Notes: generated from the sequence alone by a model not told the origin. Shown: positions 1 through 9,235, counted from the stretch's first letter. The stretch: 31,033 bases of DNA from Bacillota bacterium (GCA_021846145.1 JAJZCJ010000006.1:1-31033); one strand, 5' to 3'. Numbers and translations: made by a program.

Positions 1-687
1 CGATCTACCATCGGCGCGAACGATGTGACCACCAAACAAATCTCGACAACATCGTTGGATGCAGATGTAGTCACCGGGAATTTGGTCGGTAGGGTGACAG
101 CGATGACGATTCCGCAAGGCGATCAGGTGCAACACTTTGAGATCGCGCAGCAGGGGAGCATGGCGCAGGTGATTCAAAATTTGTACGTGACGCACCCCAA
201 TGATGCCTTTGCACAAATCCAAGTGCAAAATACCGGGCTGTCACAAACGGTGCAGCCTGGTCAACATGTCAATTTCATCGCCAATAACATGACGTATCCG
301 GACGTGTGGGTATTGAGTGTGACGAATCCCACTAACGGTGTGTCGAGTGCGGTGAGCCAAGCGGTGACGAATTTCGTGAGCGTCAATCCCCCTGCGTCGT
401 CGAGCGGTGGAACGTTGACCATGTTGATTGGCGCTCCCTGGCCGACGGTGCAGGCGCTGATGAGCGCAGGCAATACGCAAGTGGTCATGGGGAATGTGGG
501 GGCGTCCTATTCGTTGGGGACACCGCCTGTCAATCAAGCGGTTCAGGGTGCCCCTTCTGGGATGATAAACCTTCCGCCAGTTTCGTCGAATGTGAATGAA
601 CAAACGGCAAAAGGCAGCCAACAAATCAAAATAAAGACGACTCAAAGTAGCACACGGAAAGGACGGACGAAGCATGCGACAAAGTGA
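1..687 (+). CDS. SAF/CpaB-like pilus assembly protein, 5' end cut by window edge
   Basis: The frame is open from base 1, so the true start lies upstream of the window. The visible part begins with a SAF-like segment (GANDVTTKQI, then a Gly-Arg-Val turn), as in CpaB/RcpC/FlgA-type proteins that sit in the cell envelope and help assemble Flp/Tad pili. The middle is beta-rich and Ser/Thr/Asn-rich, and the C-terminus is a basic Lys/Arg tail. Its stop overlaps the start of the TadA-like ATPase gene by 14 bases, so it belongs to the same operon. The family call rests on the SAF-like start plus gene order. The C-terminal half matches nothing I recognise. Confidence 0.6.
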   Translation, partial: RSTIGANDVTTKQISTTSLDADVVTGNLVGRVTAMTIPQGDQVQHFEIAQQGSMAQVIQNLYVTHPNDAFAQIQVQNTGLSQTVQPGQHVNFIANNMTYPDVWVLSVTNPTNGVSSAVSQAVTNFVSVNPPASSSGGTLTMLIGAPWPTVQALMSAGNTQVVMGNVGASYSLGTPPVNQAVQGAPSGMINLPPVSSNVNEQTAKGSQQIKIKTTQSSTRKGRTKHATK

Positions 688-1975
688 TTGGGGGAAAGCA
701 GACGAAACAAATGCCTTGCGCCACGGCCATCGATCGACGGCAGATGCGAAGGATTTTTCTACGTGGAAGGAACGGCTGACCGAGGCCAATCGTGCGGATC
801 AACACTTTCTCATGACCACGCCTGATGAGCAAGCGATGAACCTGCACCTAGCTACCACCGCACGGGAAATTGGTGTGCCGGAATCACTGCGAGAACCGAT
901 TATTGATTCGATGCTCAAGGAGATTTACGGCTACGGCGTACTGACCGAGCTAATTTCGCGGCCGAAAGTGACCACATTTTGGATCTATGGCGATTTTCGC
1001 ATTGAGTACGCAGAGGGTGGAAAGATCAAGACGTATGAGAAACGGTTTGGCAGCCTGGAAGAAGTCTATCGTTTCATGGAAAAAAAACTGTCTGGGACGA
1101 ACTATCGCTATGCACGCAACATCCCAGAGATTAATGCCATCCTCGCTGATGGTTCTCGCTTTCACATTATGCAGGGGTCGGCAGGCATATCGGTGATGGG
1201 GGAAGACGGTAAGGCATTAACCAGACGTATGCCATTACTGACCATTCGCCGTTTTACGTATCCCTATCGTTTGGATGAAATCGTGAAAGACGTGCGCTTG
1301 AGGACGTATCTGGAGTGGTTATCTGCATTGGGCGAGTCGTATGTGATCGCCGGGAACCAAGGCGCTGGTAAGACCACGCTGCTCAATGCGATGACCGCTC
1401 ATATTCCTGCACGTTTCCACTTGATTATCCTCGAAGAATCGCCAGAAATGCAGCCGCTCTTTAGTGGAATTGCATCGCGGCTTTGGAACCAAGGGGAGAT
1501 AGACGATTTTCATTTTATGAACATGATTAAAAACACGGTGGCTACATTGCGGATGACCGGCGATGTCATGATCAATGGAGAAATTCGTGATGAAAATACG
1601 ACGTGGGAGTTTCTTCGGATAACCAATGTAGGCTTGTTTTTAACTGCCACGACGCTTCACGCCAACTCGGCGCGAGATGCAATTTTTCGTCTCAAGACAT
1701 TAGGGATGGCCGCTGCTCATCATCCGCCAGAAGAAACGGTGCTGGATATGGTTGCTCGTGGCGTCTCTCATGTGATCTATTTACGCCGGGAAGGGGAACA
1801 CATGGGAATTCAGGAAGTGGCGGAACTCACAGGCTTCGAACACGGAAAGATCCAGATGCGAACCGTGTTTGAACGTGACATCGTGACGGGTGAAACCGTA
1901 TTTCATGGGTTGTCGGATCGGATCAAAGTGAAAGCGTCGTTAGCCGGGTTGCCTCTGCAGGTGTTCGCATCATGA
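674..1975 (+). CDS. TadA/CpaF (VirB11/PilT-family) secretion ATPase
   Basis: A 433-residue hexameric-type ATPase expected to power pilus assembly or secretion from the cytoplasmic face. The Walker A loop is GNQGAGKT at residues 227-234. A Walker B-like acidic strand (LIILEE) is at about 250-255. GEIRDE at 302-307 and TTLHANS at 326-332 are the Asp/His-box region typical of VirB11/TadA proteins. The N-terminal 200 residues match the usual non-catalytic domain in length. The ATG at 674 has an AAAGGACG ribosome site about 8 bases upstream. The gene overlaps its upstream neighbour by 14 bases and the TadB-like gene by 4 bases (ATGA), so translation is probably coupled. The family is clear. Whether it drives a pilus, secretion or DNA transfer cannot be told from this protein alone. 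Confidence 0.9.
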   Translation: MRQSDWGKADETNALRHGHRSTADAKDFSTWKERLTEANRADQHFLMTTPDEQAMNLHLATTAREIGVPESLREPIIDSMLKEIYGYGVLTELISRPKVTTFWIYGDFRIEYAEGGKIKTYEKRFGSLEEVYRFMEKKLSGTNYRYARNIPEINAILADGSRFHIMQGSAGISVMGEDGKALTRRMPLLTIRRFTYPYRLDEIVKDVRLRTYLEWLSALGESYVIAGNQGAGKTTLLNAMTAHIPARFHLIILEESPEMQPLFSGIASRLWNQGEIDDFHFMNMIKNTVATLRMTGDVMINGEIRDENTTWEFLRITNVGLFLTATTLHANSARDAIFRLKTLGMAAAHHPPEETVLDMVARGVSHVIYLRREGEHMGIQEVAELTGFEHGKIQMRTVFERDIVTGETVFHGLSDRIKVKASLAGLPLQVFAS

Positions 1976-2847
1976 ATGCGCTCATTCTCTTTGGTGTCGG
2001 AGTCGCCCTCATGTTACTGTCCATCCCAATTCAATATTTGGAACGGCAACGGATGCGGCAATGGTTTCTATCTTCCCGCGTTCGTGAAGGCACTAATATT
2101 GTCATCGCATACTTGGATCAAAAACGCCAGGTGCTCTCCAAGATGGGTTGGAACATTAGCCGTGTGCAGTTAGTTTTTTCGTCACTCGCCACCATCGCCG
2201 CGATGGGGATGCTACCATTTTGGTTTCATGAACCGTGGGAATTGGCTGTTATTTTCGCCGTCATTGGCATGCTTACGTTTGACCTTGGTATTCGGCTCTA
2301 CGGGTTACGCTTTCACGTTCGTTTTGAAAAAGGCTTGCGGGAATCTGCACTGCCCATCGGGATTGAAACACTCACTGCCACGGGAGAAGCGGAGAAGGCA
2401 GTCGATGACATCTTGCACATGAGCCGGGATCAAGTGATGTTGCGGGAGTTCAAAGCGGTAAAGTCGGTCATGGAGTCGCTACGCATTCCCTGCGAAGAAG
2501 CGATGTTGATCCGCACCGAACAGCTAGGAATCCCTGTTTATGGTTGGCTGGCGCGCTATACACTCACCATGCGCCAATTTGGGGCAGATACGGGAGAAGC
2601 ATGGAATGACGTGTTGGAAGAATTGGAGGATCGCGATCTGTTACGCACCAAAGTACTAGCCAAAACGTCTTCTATTCGCTGGGGCGCTTATGCGTTCGGT
2701 GCAGGTCTTGTGGTGGCGCTTCTGCTATTTTTCCATCTTATTGTACCGTTAATGACGGGGATGATGCCGTTCTTCTTTGGCGTGGTGATGGCGTCCGTGT
2801 CAGTGGGGATCTATCGTCTCGTGCGGATTGGAGGGGCTGTGCAGTGA
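1972..2847 (+). CDS. TadB-like inner-membrane pilus platform protein
   Basis: A 291-residue membrane protein with hydrophobic stretches near residues 1-20, 65-110 and 235-285 around a charged cytoplasmic helical region. This is the layout of the type II secretion F / TadB family that forms the membrane platform for the TadA ATPase. It starts with a 4-base ATGA overlap with the ATPase stop, and its stop overlaps the TadC-like start (GTGA). The adjacent ATPase and second platform protein give most of the confidence. No catalytic motif is expected in this family. Confidence 0.75.
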   Translation: MNALILFGVGVALMLLSIPIQYLERQRMRQWFLSSRVREGTNIVIAYLDQKRQVLSKMGWNISRVQLVFSSLATIAAMGMLPFWFHEPWELAVIFAVIGMLTFDLGIRLYGLRFHVRFEKGLRESALPIGIETLTATGEAEKAVDDILHMSRDQVMLREFKAVKSVMESLRIPCEEAMLIRTEQLGIPVYGWLARYTLTMRQFGADTGEAWNDVLEELEDRDLLRTKVLAKTSSIRWGAYAFGAGLVVALLLFFHLIVPLMTGMMPFFFGVVMASVSVGIYRLVRIGGAVQ

Positions 2848-3665
2848 CGTTTGAATGGTTGACTACCTGGGTAGTTGGTGCTGTTACGAGTGGCTCACTG
2901 TTTTTCTTATGGCTCTCTCGCGTAGTGGAGCGGTTCGAGGGGCGGTGGTCACGTCATCACTTTCGTTCCCAACCACGCCAGATTGTGCTACCGTTTGAGC
3001 ATCAGATCGACGAATGGCTCCACTACTCGCACGTGAAGATGACCGCCAAGCAGTGGTATGGACTGATTCTGTTGTTTCCTGTTTTTTTCACCATACTTGG
3101 ATCACTATCTGGAAATTTCAACGTTTCAGGGTTGGCAATGGGATTCTACATGTCCGTGAGTCTGATCCTTTACCCGCGGCAAAAGCGTAAGAAGTTTATT
3201 CTTGATATGGAGTTGCAAGTGCAGCGCACCAAACGCATGTTGGCCAAGCTTTATGCGCGAGGGATGAAAGCTGACGAAATGCTCTCCGTAGTGGCTGACG
3301 CGCTGGAGGAGGGTGAGTACAAGCATTATGTGAATCAAGCGATGGCTCGGACCAAAACAACGGATACGTTGGCTGAGGCTATCCAGTGGATGAGCGATCA
3401 ACTGCAACTTCCCAGTCTGCGCGCGTTGGCGATTGTGATGGTGCAAGGATTCCATTATGCCAATCTGCCGCTCGATGAGCGCTTGGCGCAAATGGCGACA
3501 AAGGATCGGGAGAAAGTGCTGATCAACTATGACAAGTTAGCAGAAGGAAAACGGATGCGGGCGCTGGTTGAGGCGGGGAGTTTTATCGTATTGCCGTTGA
3601 TTGGACTGCTGTCGGCTTTCGTGTTTTATTATGTGTTCAAACAGTTTACAATGACGCAAATTTGA
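2844..3665 (+). CDS. TadC-like inner-membrane pilus platform protein
   Basis: A 273-residue protein beginning at a GTG that overlaps the upstream TGA (GTGA). It has an N-terminal membrane helix, two hydrophobic segments near residues 75-110, a cytoplasmic helical domain with the basic start QVQRTKRMLAKLYARG, and a C-terminal membrane pair. That order is typical of TadC/T2SSF-domain proteins, which pair with TadB. It closes the translationally coupled block from the SAF protein. A terminator-like hairpin follows directly, so this may be a breakpoint in operon expression. Confidence 0.75.
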   Translation: MTFEWLTTWVVGAVTSGSLFFLWLSRVVERFEGRWSRHHFRSQPRQIVLPFEHQIDEWLHYSHVKMTAKQWYGLILLFPVFFTILGSLSGNFNVSGLAMGFYMSVSLILYPRQKRKKFILDMELQVQRTKRMLAKLYARGMKADEMLSVVADALEEGEYKHYVNQAMARTKTTDTLAEAIQWMSDQLQLPSLRALAIVMVQGFHYANLPLDERLAQMATKDREKVLINYDKLAEGKRMRALVEAGSFIVLPLIGLLSAFVFYYVFKQFTMTQI

Positions 3666-3680
3666 GATTTTTTTCCCACC

Positions 3681-3712
3681 ACTTCCTCTCACTGTAGAGG
3701 GGGTCTTTTTTT
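3681..3712 (+). promoter_or_regulatory. Terminator-like hairpin containing the ribosome binding site of the next gene
   Basis: Bases 3681-3689 pair with 3696-3704 (CCTCT/AGAGG core extended with two G-U pairs), followed within two bases by seven T residues and then the ATG at 3713. The 3' arm AGAGGGGG is also the only good ribosome site for that ATG. The same DNA therefore looks like an intrinsic terminator and a sequestered Shine-Dalgarno. A near copy of this arrangement precedes the gene at 6275. Confidence 0.6.
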
Positions 3713-3973
3713 ATGCTCTGGTTCATAGCTGCCATTCTCATCGCGGCACTTATCATCTATCTCGCATGGAAATTACTCAAAACCATTCTGCACGTTGCCG
3801 TCATCGCCGTCGTTCTCACGGCGGGGCTGGCCTTGTTTGGCTATCACGAAATTCATCTTCCGAAAGGAATCATCAATCATGGACATGCTGTTCTTACTTC
3901 TTTGGAGCACGTTGCTACTTCTGCTACTGATCGCCTCTATCACGGATTGGCGAAAGGGCATCATTCCAAATAG
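3713..3973 (+). CDS. Small hydrophobic membrane protein in the pilus operon
   Basis: Eighty-six residues with two hydrophobic helices (about 3-24 and 28-46) and a His/Lys-rich tail. I do not recognise the family. The start has an excellent AGAGGGGG ribosome site buried in the preceding hairpin. Its last 95 bases overlap, in another frame, the start of the prepilin peptidase gene. The overlap means either translational coupling or that one of the two starts is misplaced. Both frames look protein-coding, since the membrane helices here and the peptidase motifs there are both coherent. A role in the pilus machine is inferred only from position. Confidence 0.6.
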   Translation: MLWFIAAILIAALIIYLAWKLLKTILHVAVIAVVLTAGLALFGYHEIHLPKGIINHGHAVLTSLEHVATSATDRLYHGLAKGHHSK

Positions 3974-4334
3974 TCTGATTCTCGTTGGCGCGGTTCTCGG
4001 TATCGCGGAACACGTTATCTTTCAAGGTATCATGAGCGGCCTGATGATTTCGCTCGTCGGCGGTGCCATGTGGTTCGCTATTGGCTGGCTGTTCTGGTCG
4101 ATCGGAAAATTCGGCGGGGGAGACGTGAAACTATTCGCGATGATCGCCACCTTTACTGGTGTGTCGGGCATCCCGGATATCCTGATGGTGGCTCTAGTGG
4201 CGCAACTGATCGTATTTCTAATCGAATTTGGGCGCGGTCATATGAGCATTCGAAAACCGTTTGCTTCAGCGATTGCGGCAGGGAGTTTGGCATTGATGTT
4301 GTGGCAAGTCGTATCGATGAAAGGTGGGCTTTGA
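3879..4334 (+). CDS. A24 prepilin peptidase (TadV/CpaA-like)
   Basis: A 151-residue polytopic aspartyl protease that would cleave class III signal peptides of Flp-type pilins at the inner membrane. Both catalytic aspartates are visible: D23 in ITDWRKGIIPN and D82 in the FGGGDVK motif, the hallmark of the A24 family. The length fits the short TadV type without the N-terminal methylase domain. I chose ATG 3879 because AAAGGA lies about 10 bases upstream and the protein then begins directly with its first membrane helix. The longer frame from 3795 would add a non-hydrophobic leader inside the preceding gene. It lies between the pilus platform genes and a large surface protein, as expected for pilin maturation. 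Confidence 0.88.
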   Translation: MDMLFLLLWSTLLLLLLIASITDWRKGIIPNSLILVGAVLGIAEHVIFQGIMSGLMISLVGGAMWFAIGWLFWSIGKFGGGDVKLFAMIATFTGVSGIPDILMVALVAQLIVFLIEFGRGHMSIRKPFASAIAAGSLALMLWQVVSMKGGL

Positions 4335-4335
4335 A

Positions 4336-6174
4336 ATGGGCGATTGGTTATTGATGCCAGCAAAAGTGTTTTTGATAGGATTACTTCTCGCAATGATCAC
4401 GACGTTTACTTGGCGAAGTGTAGAAATACCATATGTCCAACAGGCGGCAATTGTATCGGCGCAAACTGCGTCCACTTCATCTACACCACAAGCAACAGCA
4501 ACATCTACTGTGAATAGCATGATCCATTCGTCTGCTAACGACATGTTGACCATCGGTAACAACGGCATGGTGACGAGCACCGTCAGTTATCAGCCACCAA
4601 ACATCGCTTCCAATGTGTTTAATTATTTGGGAATCCCGACTCCTAATCAGCCGATTGTGATGTCATCATCTGCTGTTGCGAAAAACACTGGCATTCAAAT
4701 GCAAAGTGTCATGCCTAATTTGCAACTTTATACGGTAAGTGGCGCGCCTACGGTGGCGAATATCGTTTCTGGATACGAAGAAGAAATTATTGGCACCCTC
4801 GCGTTTGCTGGAACGCCGATTGCTAATGCGGATATTACACTGACAACATCAGGTGGCACTATCGGTGAAGCGACTGTTAATCCTACGAACGGGGCAACGT
4901 CCACCATTGATGGTGGTTCCATTACACTTACAGCACCTTCTACAAGCGAGGTCACGTCAGGCATCCCGTCGACAACCACATTGGACTTGAAAACCAATGC
5001 CGAAGGGCAATTCGCTCTCGACTACTATGCACCCATTAATATTGGTCAGTTTTCGGTCACAGCGAATGGTGCCAACGCCACAGAAACCGTACCCATCAGT
5101 TCTACACCCGTTGTCACTGTAGGCACTATCGCAAACACGTATGTGAACGGATCAACCACAATTTCAGGGAATGTGCAAACTTCGTCTGGGTCCCCCGTTC
5201 AAGATGAACCTGTGACGCTAACGATTACGGCTCCAGACACAACGTCACAGCAGGTCAACACTACAACAGATACTAGCGGTAATTTTAGCACCACCTATAC
5301 ACCTGTTCAATTGGGCGGGTACATGGTAAAGGCGGAATGCGAGGGTGGAACTAGTAATTTGTATGAACAAGCGGTTTCATTAACGACAGGAAATACAACT
5401 TATCAAACGAATGATCCTTCTGTATGGTTACAAAGTGGAATGGGTGGGATTAATGCCGGTGCGACAGTTTGGCCGAATCAGTCAAATAACTTTAATGCTG
5501 GTGATTACTTTCAAGCAGTGTATAACGCTCCTATAGGGTATGTAATCAATGAATTTGTAGGTGGGCTATCCAGTGATATTAGTTCTCCACCGCCAAATTA
5601 CGGGGATACAACTATTTATTTAGATGCATTGGATAATTCACAATTACTTGATACTTACCCTATTACCAATCGTGCGTCTGGTGTAGTACCAGTTTCACAG
5701 CCTTTTCCCAGTGGTACTATAAGCATGGGTGCTGGTGTTTCTTTTGGCTCAAGCGGAACTATGGGTAGCTGGGCAGAATCAGTAATAAGTGGTTCGAGTG
5801 CTTTCGTTTCACCAAGTGGAACTACTGCAACAGGTGGGGTATTTGGTTCTCAACCAGTTCAGATAAATGTCATTGGGTTTTCATGTACACCGAGTGCAAG
5901 TGGTTGCTTTTTAGGAGATTCAAGCACAGTAACAGGAAATGTAACTTACAATGGAACATCTCTAGCAAATGTGCCATTATCCGCAAATATTGACTGGGTT
6001 GATCAGCAGGGTATAGCACAGAGCACTTCACCAGTACAATTAACCACCGATACAGGTGGAAATTTTACTTATACATTTACATTGCCATCCACCTACACTT
6101 CTGGTTTATATTATATGCCTACTGTATGGGGAGATGGAGGAGAGACTCAAATAGGGTATATTTACACCAATTAA
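4336..6174 (+). CDS. Large surface protein with Ig-like repeats, candidate pilus-associated adhesin
   Basis: A 612-residue protein with one N-terminal membrane helix (about residues 4-22) followed by an entirely extracellular-type Ser/Thr/Asn-rich region. At least two to three Ig-like or carboxypeptidase-regulatory-like modules can be seen, each ending in a T(D/N)xxGxF turn (TNAEGQF, TDTSGNF, TDTGGNF). No Flp-pilin signature was found. ATG 4336 is preferred over GTG 4324 because AAAGGTGG sits 8 bases before it. It begins one base after the peptidase stop. From about base 5400 onward the DNA becomes visibly more AT-rich than the first half, so the C-terminal part may have been exchanged. The role as adhesin or minor pilin is inferred from context. 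Confidence 0.7.
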   Translation: MGDWLLMPAKVFLIGLLLAMITTFTWRSVEIPYVQQAAIVSAQTASTSSTPQATATSTVNSMIHSSANDMLTIGNNGMVTSTVSYQPPNIASNVFNYLGIPTPNQPIVMSSSAVAKNTGIQMQSVMPNLQLYTVSGAPTVANIVSGYEEEIIGTLAFAGTPIANADITLTTSGGTIGEATVNPTNGATSTIDGGSITLTAPSTSEVTSGIPSTTTLDLKTNAEGQFALDYYAPINIGQFSVTANGANATETVPISSTPVVTVGTIANTYVNGSTTISGNVQTSSGSPVQDEPVTLTITAPDTTSQQVNTTTDTSGNFSTTYTPVQLGGYMVKAECEGGTSNLYEQAVSLTTGNTTYQTNDPSVWLQSGMGGINAGATVWPNQSNNFNAGDYFQAVYNAPIGYVINEFVGGLSSDISSPPPNYGDTTIYLDALDNSQLLDTYPITNRASGVVPVSQPFPSGTISMGAGVSFGSSGTMGSWAESVISGSSAFVSPSGTTATGGVFGSQPVQINVIGFSCTPSASGCFLGDSSTVTGNVTYNGTSLANVPLSANIDWVDQQGIAQSTSPVQLTTDTGGNFTYTFTLPSTYTSGLYYMPTVWGDGGETQIGYIYTN

Positions 6175-6245
6175 TATTTATAGCATCAATATTCAGTTTG
6201 AGTTTGCATTAGACTGATCTCACAAGACAAATATCGATCCCACTC

Positions 6246-6274
6246 CCCCCTCCCCTCACGAAGGGGGCTTTTTT
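6246..6274 (+). promoter_or_regulatory. Second terminator-like hairpin containing a ribosome binding site
   Basis: CCCCCT (6246-6251) pairs with AGGGGG (6262-6267), followed by C, six T residues and the ATG at 6275. The 3' arm AAGGGGG is the ribosome site, 7 bases from the start codon. The architecture repeats that of 3681-3712. Readthrough or opening of this hairpin would be needed to express the VirD4-like gene. Confidence 0.6.
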
Positions 6275-9010
6275 ATGTCCAAAACTCCACCACTACTTCT
6301 CAAACCGCAGTCTGAACCCGACGAACCAAAGTCAAAAACAACGCTTTCTAAGTTGGCAGATGGGATTAAGCAACGGGTTTCCGAAGTGCAAACGAGACCT
6401 GATTTCAGCCGTTTCAAACCAGGCGAAATCCAAACAAAGCCTGATTGGATGACGAGAAAATCCAAACAACCTGCTGCGCAAGATGGCATGATCGAATGGG
6501 TACGCATCATCCCGTTTGCGGGGCAGAAATACGATGCAGACAAGTTGCCGTCAAAGCTCGGGAGTATTACCGGTATCGTGCATTTTCGCTTCTATAAGGA
6601 CGAACGAAGTCAGATCCACATTTACGCAGGGCATGGATCGGTAGAAAATTTGAGTAAAGCATTGCGACAACGGTTGCCGGAAACCGATTTACAAGCGGCA
6701 GAGACGCCGCCGTACTACGACGAAAAATTTATTAACCGTCTTGGGGAAACAGGTGGCATGTTAAATGCAAAAGGAAAATTAGACGCAATTTTAGACGCAT
6801 TGGAAGATGAAACGTATCTGGATATTGCCTTTGAACAGCGTCCTGAACACGAATTCAAAAAAGCCTTACGTGCACACGGCAGCGACCAAGGAAATAGTAG
6901 ATCAACAAATGCCATGAGTGCGGGCGATGCGTGGAAAGAGATTTTTGGCGTTAGTGCGAAGCCAACCGCAAAGAAAACAAATCTACCAGCCAAACACGAA
7001 CTCAACGTCGAAGAAAAAGATCAAGCCAAGCGAATTGATTCACTGCTAAATGAAGTCACCAATTATTTTCGCGTCACCATTACGGTGGGTGCGAAGCGTG
7101 CCAATCACATTCAATCGATTGTCAGTGAGATGAACACGCAATTAAAACAACACCATCGGTTTTCTGTATCTTCTGTATCTAATGAAGAAAAACATGGTCG
7201 GTGGAAAAAAAGAGAGCCCGAAGCGTTGTGGCGAGAAGAAGAATTAGCCGTGTTAATCGCATTGCCAGACATGACGAAAGACACCATGAAACGCTTAGTC
7301 ACTCATATGAAATCGGGCGAAAAAACGTTAGATGACGACGAGATGACAAGTGGCATTGCCGTTGGGCGGCTGATTCATCCTACCAAGCCCAAACGGTTAG
7401 TGAAAATCCCGACGAAACAGTTTTTACGCCATTTTTTCATGGGCGGCAAGAACGGTTCAGGGAAGTCATCAACTGCCATTCAAATGATTCAATCATTGTT
7501 GGATGAGTGGGGTGATAACCCCAATACGGCACCGGGTTTTACGTACATTGATCCTGCTGGCTCGACGTTAGAGATTATTTTGAATCGGTTATTGCATATG
7601 GAACAACAAGGGATTTATATCCCGTGGGAAAAAGTGCATTACCTCGACTTGCGGCCTGAGTCTGAATACCCAGTGGGATTGAATTTGTTGTACCACAACA
7701 AAAATGAAGATCCTAACGCGGTAGCGGGTGGCGCAGTAGATGTGATAAAGTCCGCATTTGGCGGGGACGCCATTTTCACCGAACGATTGATGGAAAACGG
7801 GCTCATTACATTGGTGTATGACAAACGGAAAAGCCACACCATTTTAGGGTTAACGAGTGTGTTGCAATATCCAAAAATGCGCGAAGAAATTGATGTGATT
7901 GATCCGCTAGTTGAAGAGTTTTGGGAAACTACGGGCGATGAATTAAAGCCAAAAGAACTCGATCCATTATTAAATCGATTACGCCCGTTGTTATCCAATC
8001 CCAATATGCGCCGAATTTTTGGTCAAACGCGATGGACGTTGACTATCCGCGAGTGGATGGATGAGGGACACATTATCCTCGTGAATGTTCTCAACCTAGA
8101 CCCTAAAAACATGGGATTGGTTGGCGGCCAATTGTTAATGAGGTATCACGTGACCGCCAAAACAAGGCCGGCAGACATATCAAAACCGCACATGTTAATG
8201 ATTGATGAAGCACATAATGTGAAAATACCAATTCTTGAAAAGGTCATCGCAGAAGATCGTAAATTCGGGCTAAGTCTCGGCTTGATTACACAGTTCCCTG
8301 AACAATTTGACAGCACGTTCAGAAAGTCAATCACAGAAAACATGGGCACGTTTTTGACGTGTACCGTCGGTCCTGACAGTGCTGGTGTCATGGCGAAGAT
8401 GATGAACAATGCGTTTGATGCACCTACATTCCAAGGACTACCAGTAGGACGTGTGGCCATCTACACGTCAATTGATGGAGAACCATTTTCATTTACCGTA
8501 AAATCCGATCCACCAATTATGTATTTGCCAAACGGCGAAGCAGCGATTTATGAAATTGCCGAACAACAAGGCGCAGCGCAACAATGGGCGGCTGCCAAAG
8601 CCAATGATTTATCCGCGCGAGACGGGGCACATCGTGATGAAGTGGACGCCGAGATCAAAGCGTACATGGCCTGGTTAAAACAATTTCGTGAGGTGGAGAC
8701 GGACGAGGATGATGAACCAAAAGCCAAGTCCAAAAGCAAATCGAAAGTCTATAAACCAACTGAAGACGAACAACCAATCCTTGACGCAATCGTGGCATTG
8801 GTAGGAGATCAGGGAGAATGGGCAGGGCGCACCAGCGAATTGTTGACGGTGCTCGAAGAATACCTGAGTGAAGACATGTTGGATGATTGGACGCCGAACG
8901 CATTAGGCCAACTCTTAAAAAAAGCAATGAGTTGGCTAAATCAGCACAACACAGAAGGAGAAAGTGTGCGCAAAAACAGCGGTAGTATATGGCGATTAGA
9001 GGCAAATTAA
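6275..9010 (+). CDS. HerA/VirD4-like P-loop ATPase (candidate DNA-transfer motor)
   Basis: A 911-residue protein with Walker A GKNGSGKS at residues 391-398 and Walker B LMIDEAH at 641-647, the DEAH-like form found in HerA/FtsK/VirD4-type motors and in type IV conjugative ATPases. The first 390 residues are charged and poorly recognisable. I see no obvious membrane helices, unlike classical VirD4 coupling proteins. The C-terminal 120 residues are Lys/Glu/Asp-rich and then helical, resembling a winged-helix-like DNA-binding end (weak). Its neighbours are a pilus operon upstream and a repeat-rich non-coding tract downstream, which suits a DNA pump. VirB4-like or TraC-like ATPases are the main alternatives. 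Confidence 0.75.
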   Translation: MSKTPPLLLKPQSEPDEPKSKTTLSKLADGIKQRVSEVQTRPDFSRFKPGEIQTKPDWMTRKSKQPAAQDGMIEWVRIIPFAGQKYDADKLPSKLGSITGIVHFRFYKDERSQIHIYAGHGSVENLSKALRQRLPETDLQAAETPPYYDEKFINRLGETGGMLNAKGKLDAILDALEDETYLDIAFEQRPEHEFKKALRAHGSDQGNSRSTNAMSAGDAWKEIFGVSAKPTAKKTNLPAKHELNVEEKDQAKRIDSLLNEVTNYFRVTITVGAKRANHIQSIVSEMNTQLKQHHRFSVSSVSNEEKHGRWKKREPEALWREEELAVLIALPDMTKDTMKRLVTHMKSGEKTLDDDEMTSGIAVGRLIHPTKPKRLVKIPTKQFLRHFFMGGKNGSGKSSTAIQMIQSLLDEWGDNPNTAPGFTYIDPAGSTLEIILNRLLHMEQQGIYIPWEKVHYLDLRPESEYPVGLNLLYHNKNEDPNAVAGGAVDVIKSAFGGDAIFTERLMENGLITLVYDKRKSHTILGLTSVLQYPKMREEIDVIDPLVEEFWETTGDELKPKELDPLLNRLRPLLSNPNMRRIFGQTRWTLTIREWMDEGHIILVNVLNLDPKNMGLVGGQLLMRYHVTAKTRPADISKPHMLMIDEAHNVKIPILEKVIAEDRKFGLSLGLITQFPEQFDSTFRKSITENMGTFLTCTVGPDSAGVMAKMMNNAFDAPTFQGLPVGRVAIYTSIDGEPFSFTVKSDPPIMYLPNGEAAIYEIAEQQGAAQQWAAAKANDLSARDGAHRDEVDAEIKAYMAWLKQFREVETDEDDEPKAKSKSKSKVYKPTEDEQPILDAIVALVGDQGEWAGRTSELLTVLEEYLSEDMLDDWTPNALGQLLKKAMSWLNQHNTEGESVRKNSGSIWRLEAN

Positions 9011-9107
9011 TTTCCAATTTTGCAGTGGCAATGTTGTGGCAACCTGAAAACACGAAAAAACCTTGATTTTACGCCATTGTTGCAAAGTGGCAAGCAAAAT
9101 AAGTGGA

Positions 9108-9155
9108 AGGGCAGATAGGCTTAAATACGCTGAATTCTTGACCTATTTTGCCCTT
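9108..9155. repeat. Imperfect inverted repeat
   Basis: AAGGGCAGATAGG at 9108-9120 is nearly the reverse complement of CCTATTTTGCCCTT at 9142-9155, with a one-base insertion and a 21-base spacer. Such arms are common at nicking sites and at protein-binding sites. Nothing else identifies which applies here. Confidence 0.55.
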
Positions 9156-9235
9156 CTGTATAGAGTGATTCTGATGAAAAATGGAAACCAAAAGGGGAGA
9201 TTTCAACCTTATTCACTAATTCGATGCACGTTTTT

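Noticed and set aside
241..789. Long minus-strand open frame opposite the SAF and TadA genes
   Set aside because: Arg/His-rich shadow translation with no ribosome site; the plus-strand genes are clearly real.
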